A stretch of DNA of 35,266 nt. It comes from Flavobacteriales bacterium. Lineage in GTDB: Bacteria > Bacteroidota > Bacteroidia > Flavobacteriales_F > PHOS-HE28. A program made the position numbers and the translations under genes. Below the pieces are notes generated by a model. The model was not told where the DNA came from. It ran no database searches and saw only the letters and a program-made list of their open reading frames with translations. The stretch covers positions 1 to 35,266 of the forward strand of contig JAEUTC010000243.1 in the NCBI GenBank assembly GCA_016787985.1. Reading direction: 5' to 3'. Shown one piece after another: positions 34,118 through 35,266 of this stretch. Within the stretch, counting starts at the first letter, position 1; every line of letters starts with the position of its first letter.

Positions 34118-35266
34118 ATGAGAGCATACCTACTCCAGATCATGGTTGCCCTATTGAGCGTGGTTACCTTGGGTCGTACCTCGGTCGCCCAAGTCTTCAT
34201 CGCGGAGCAGGGCTATCGTGACGCATTGAACGCAGCCGTACCTGGTCTCGTTGATGGATCCGGGATGATGGATATCGCGCATCCCGGATTGGCGACTGTG
34301 GATTCGCTCGTGCTGAGCTTTCAAGCGACGAGCCCATCGGTGGAACTCAATGGCCTGGAGCACTTCAGTGAGCTCCAGTACTTGATGATCGGAACGATCT
34401 TCGATCCGAACGGGCCATCCGATGGCACGATCAACGTGCCCCACTGCCCCCCGAACTTGGCAGATCTAGGTGTTTTCGGGCCGGCATCGGTCACGATCGA
34501 TGAACAGCCGGCCGTGCTTAATTCATTGTGGGCATCTCCAGGGTTGCTTAACGGGGCACTCTCACTGACCATGAACAACCCACCCGATGAGATCGGCACA
34601 TTGTTCTACGGGGAAAACACGGACCTCCAGTGGAATGAAATGGTGAACGTGGGCCAACTGAATCTCGAGAATGGACCATTCAGTTATACTGTGATACTTC
34701 CGCCCATGGAAGTAGTGAACTGCTTCGTTTGGGGCAACGCGAGCACGTTGGACATGAGCGCAACGACGATCGGGCGCCTGCATTTCAACTTGAATTCGAT
34801 ATGGGATCAATTGATCTTTCCAGAAGAGGTCACCTATTTATACTATGATGTGGAAACCTTAACCCCATTGCAAAGCTGGCCAAGCATCTTGGATTCGCTC
34901 TATATAAGGGGTTGGAATACCTGCGACCCTCCATTCCCGGCCAGTCTGCGATCCTTGGAGTATCACTACGGTCCGAACTGCATACCGAACTGGCCGCCGC
35001 TGCTGGATAGCATCATCGTTGGACAACCTGGCCTCGGGAACATTTTCGAGAACACTGCCAACTACTGCTCCGTCCTCAACAGCGACTGCCCCGGCGCATA
35101 CCCCGCTCTTGCCGGTGATGTCCGCATGGACCTGAACAACAACGGCACCGTTGATTCCGACGAACCCATCGTTCCCTCCAGCACCGTCACCATCGCGCCC
35201 GGCGGACAAAGTACCGGTTGCGCCTCCGATGGCAGCTGGCAGATCGGTGTGCCGCCCGGGGAACAC
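34118..35266 (+). CDS. Large secreted surface protein, 3' truncated by window edge
   Basis: The frame is open for all 383 codons from the ATG at 34118 to the window end. It begins with a signal peptide (MRAYLLQIMVALLSVVTLG, cleavage near SVAQ). The next 300 residues have leucine-rich-repeat-like spacing (VELNGLEHFSELQYLMIGT, LLDSIIVGQPGLGNIFE, FPASLRSLEYHYG), rich in Asn, Pro and Tyr. From about residue 325 a new beta domain starts with LAGDVRMDLNNNGTVDSDEP, a calcium-loop-like Asp/Asn motif seen at the head of repeated surface-adhesin domains in Bacteroidota. The full protein is probably much longer and ends in a T9SS signal, but that part is not in the window. Confidence 0.75.
   Translation, partial: MRAYLLQIMVALLSVVTLGRTSVAQVFIAEQGYRDALNAAVPGLVDGSGMMDIAHPGLATVDSLVLSFQATSPSVELNGLEHFSELQYLMIGTIFDPNGPSDGTINVPHCPPNLADLGVFGPASVTIDEQPAVLNSLWASPGLLNGALSLTMNNPPDEIGTLFYGENTDLQWNEMVNVGQLNLENGPFSYTVILPPMEVVNCFVWGNASTLDMSATTIGRLHFNLNSIWDQLIFPEEVTYLYYDVETLTPLQSWPSILDSLYIRGWNTCDPPFPASLRSLEYHYGPNCIPNWPPLLDSIIVGQPGLGNIFENTANYCSVLNSDCPGAYPALAGDVRMDLNNNGTVDSDEPIVPSSTVTIAPGGQSTGCASDGSWQIGVPPGEH

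Overview
The window looks like a chromosomal segment of a high-GC member of the Bacteroidota, most likely Flavobacteriales-like. The reasons are a type IX secretion (T9SS) C-terminal sorting signal on the kelch protein, Bacteroidota promoter boxes (TAnnTTTG with an upstream TTG), many OmpA/TolC envelope proteins, a PafA-type alkaline phosphatase, and very tight gene packing in which at least thirteen junctions are 4-base ATGA stop/start overlaps. No rRNA, tRNA, CRISPR array or recognisable transposase was seen. The first gene is cut at the left edge and the last at the right edge.

Region by region. (1) 1-5321: the end of a thiolase gene and a complete long acyl-CoA dehydrogenase gene, two steps of fatty-acid beta-oxidation. 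They are separated by a more AT-rich insertion with a small membrane protein, an orphan barstar-family inhibitor and an alpha/beta-hydrolase-like lipoprotein, then a 575-base gene-free stretch full of palindromes, phased repeats and a promoter overlain by a perfect 16-base palindrome. (2) 5322-6863: a lone AAA ATPase gene in AT-rich flanks. (3) 6864-14088, minus strand: a TetR-regulated tripartite efflux operon (tetR, HlyD adaptor, RND pump, TolC) followed by a small lipoprotein and a DinB-like gene. A TetR-type palindrome lies in front of tetR. (4) 14135-21048, minus strand: an eight-gene, almost entirely overlapping operon running speD, DUF4178, DUF4178, one-TM peptide, DUF350, membrane-fused aminopropyltransferase, FAD amine-oxidase-like protein, histidine-rich polytopic membrane protein. 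This is the most interesting region: it looks like a polyamine-based, membrane-located modification system with unknown product. Its SpeD carries Ser where AdoMet decarboxylases have the catalytic Cys. (5) 21314-28367, plus strand: a mixed run of OmpA-fusion protein, kelch/T9SS protein, O-methyltransferase, threonine aldolase, small secreted protein and HisKA_2-type sensor kinase. (6) 28374-33980, minus strand: OmpA protein, STAS-like protein, and an Obg / PAP2 phosphatase / CrcB fluoride channel / PafA phosphatase operon. (7) 34118 to the end: the start of a large secreted surface protein.

A family of 8-base tandem repeats (GATCAGAN) sits directly after three different genes in the sense orientation and may be a lineage-specific 3'-end element. 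Product names come from reading motifs by eye; no database search was possible. Start sites were often moved inward from the longest open frame where a signal peptide, family start or ATGA overlap pointed there.
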